Source: Gammaproteobacteria bacterium
GTDB taxonomy: Bacteria; Pseudomonadota; Gammaproteobacteria; Pseudomonadales; Azotimanducaceae
DNA length: 5,022 nucleotides
Assembly: GCA_009839405.1 (NCBI GenBank)
Contig: VXPR01000054.1
Span: 1 to 5,022, forward strand
Direction of reading: 5' to 3'
In this document: in pieces, positions 4,546 to 5,022 of the stretch
Position numbering within the stretch: the stretch's first letter is position 1
How the letters are laid out: the number at the start of each line of letters is the position of its first letter
The notes under the pieces: model-generated
The model's input: only the letters and a program-made list of their open reading frames with translations
The model's database searches: none
Told to the model about the DNA's origin: nothing
Translations under genes and position numbers: made by a program

Positions 4546-5022
4546 TCACGAGAAATCCTCTGGATGCGGAACCGCTTCCGGATACGCCTTGAGGCGCCCC
4601 AGCCAAAGCGTCTCGCCGTCAATCGTCACCAGCCGCACAAGCGTCGGAGCATGCTCGAACGGCAGCTCCTGCACCGGCCACGCGTTGCGCCAGACGAGCG
4701 CCGCGTCGGCATACTGAAACGCCGCCGGGGCATCGACCGCGAGCACCTGCCAGGCGAGTCCCCCCTCCTCGTGATACGACACCACCGACCTTTCGCCATC
4801 CCGCTCGATGCGCCAGCTCGCTGCCACCGGCAGGCCGGGCTCGCTGCCGAGCGACTCGGTGGTGAAGCCCCGGAACGCACTCCCATCGCCGACGAAGCGC
4901 CGCGCATCGATCCGATAGGGCAGGAAACCCCGCACCGTGGTGGCGAACCAGTTGCGCGGCAGCGCCCGCTGCGTGGTTTCCGCCTCCAGCCGCCTGAGCG
5001 ACTCGTAGCGCGCCCCAAAGAG
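4546..5022 (-). CDS. gspJ: Type II secretion system minor pseudopilin GspJ (5' end outside window)
   Basis: The frame is open from the right edge to TGA 4546, giving the last 158 residues of a GspJ-like protein, a minor pseudopilin of the tip complex with GspI and GspK. The prepilin leader and hydrophobic helix are beyond the window. Visible features fit the GspJ body: a helix YESLRRLEAETTQRALPRNWF, then a strand-rich domain with FVGDGSAFRGFTTESLG, WRIERDGERSVVSYHEEG, the FQYADAALVWRNAWPV segment (the family's f.Y.d...W...W pattern), and the closing strand of the LPFEHAPTLVRLVTIDG type. A GTG at 4935 would give a shorter frame, but clearly related coding sequence continues upstream of it, so it is not the start. 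The ADLPXXGXE-like detail is not conserved enough to assign metal ligands. Position just before gspK agrees with the standard H-I-J-K-L-M order. GspJ is more likely than GspI or GspH because of length and placement. Confidence 0.85.
   Translation of the reverse strand, partial: LFGARYESLRRLEAETTQRALPRNWFATTVRGFLPYRIDARRFVGDGSAFRGFTTESLGSEPGLPVAASWRIERDGERSVVSYHEEGGLAWQVLAVDAPAAFQYADAALVWRNAWPVQELPFEHAPTLVRLVTIDGETLWLGRLKAYPEAVPHPEDFS
4547..4561 (-). promoter_or_regulatory. Shine-Dalgarno and GTG start candidate for gspK, coupled to gspJ
   Basis: AGAGGA (4561-4556) stands six bases before GTG (4549-4547). The GTG overlaps the gspJ TGA (4548-4546) as GTGA. It is followed by AAG AGG AGG, the Lys/Arg start expected of a prepilin leader, which suggests this was the original gspK initiation site before the repeat block arrived. 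Confidence 0.55.

Noticed and set aside
3243..4622. Long alternative frame on the minus strand across gspK
   Set aside because: The translation is low-complexity and rich in Gly, Ala and Arg, while the other frame shows the clear GspK cleavage site and T2SSK motifs.

Overview
The window is GC-rich bacterial chromosomal DNA (about two-thirds G+C by eye, with strongly G/C-biased third codon positions). It carries part of a type II secretion system (T2SS, gsp) locus, so the host is a diderm (two-membrane) bacterium. There is no rRNA, tRNA or other lineage marker. The GC-rich gsp locus peppered with small palindromic repeats would suit a proteobacterium or a Verrucomicrobiota-like lineage, but I cannot decide between them.

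Layout. Positions 1-191 are non-coding and hold two copies of a short palindromic repeat. Positions 192-692 (+) encode the major pseudopilin GspG. 38 bp later, 731-1348 (+) encode a Uma2-family (DUF820) predicted endonuclease, whose last codon and stop lie inside another copy of the repeat. Positions 1349-1582 are a 234-bp convergent intergenic region with two repeat copies (the first shared with the end of uma2) and a strong compound hairpin. From there to the right edge everything is on the minus strand, transcribed right to left: gspJ (5022-4546, 5' end outside the window), gspK (about 4324-3167), gspL (3246-2164) and gspM (2167-1583). Adjacent genes overlap or nearly touch (ATGA at L/M, an 80-nt overlap at K/L, and a GTGA candidate at J/K), so they look like one transcriptional unit.

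Function. GspG forms the pseudopilus shaft. GspJ and GspK are minor pseudopilins of the tip, with GspK capping it. GspL and GspM are inner-membrane platform proteins that link the cytoplasmic ATPase to the pseudopilus. Missing from the window are gspC/D/E/F/H/I, some of which may lie beyond the right edge. Uma2 has no known role in secretion and may be an accessory passenger.

Most interesting points: (i) an in-frame block of palindromic and direct repeats, up to 270 bp, between the coupled GTG start of gspK and its prepilin cleavage site, where a repeat hairpin supplies a second Shine-Dalgarno/ATG; (ii) a perfect 27-bp inverted repeat (11-37 and 1342-1368) bracketing gspG-uma2, which could explain why gspG faces the rest of the gsp genes; (iii) the repeat supplies the uma2 stop codon. 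I see no wholly new multi-gene system, CRISPR array, RNA gene or transposase.
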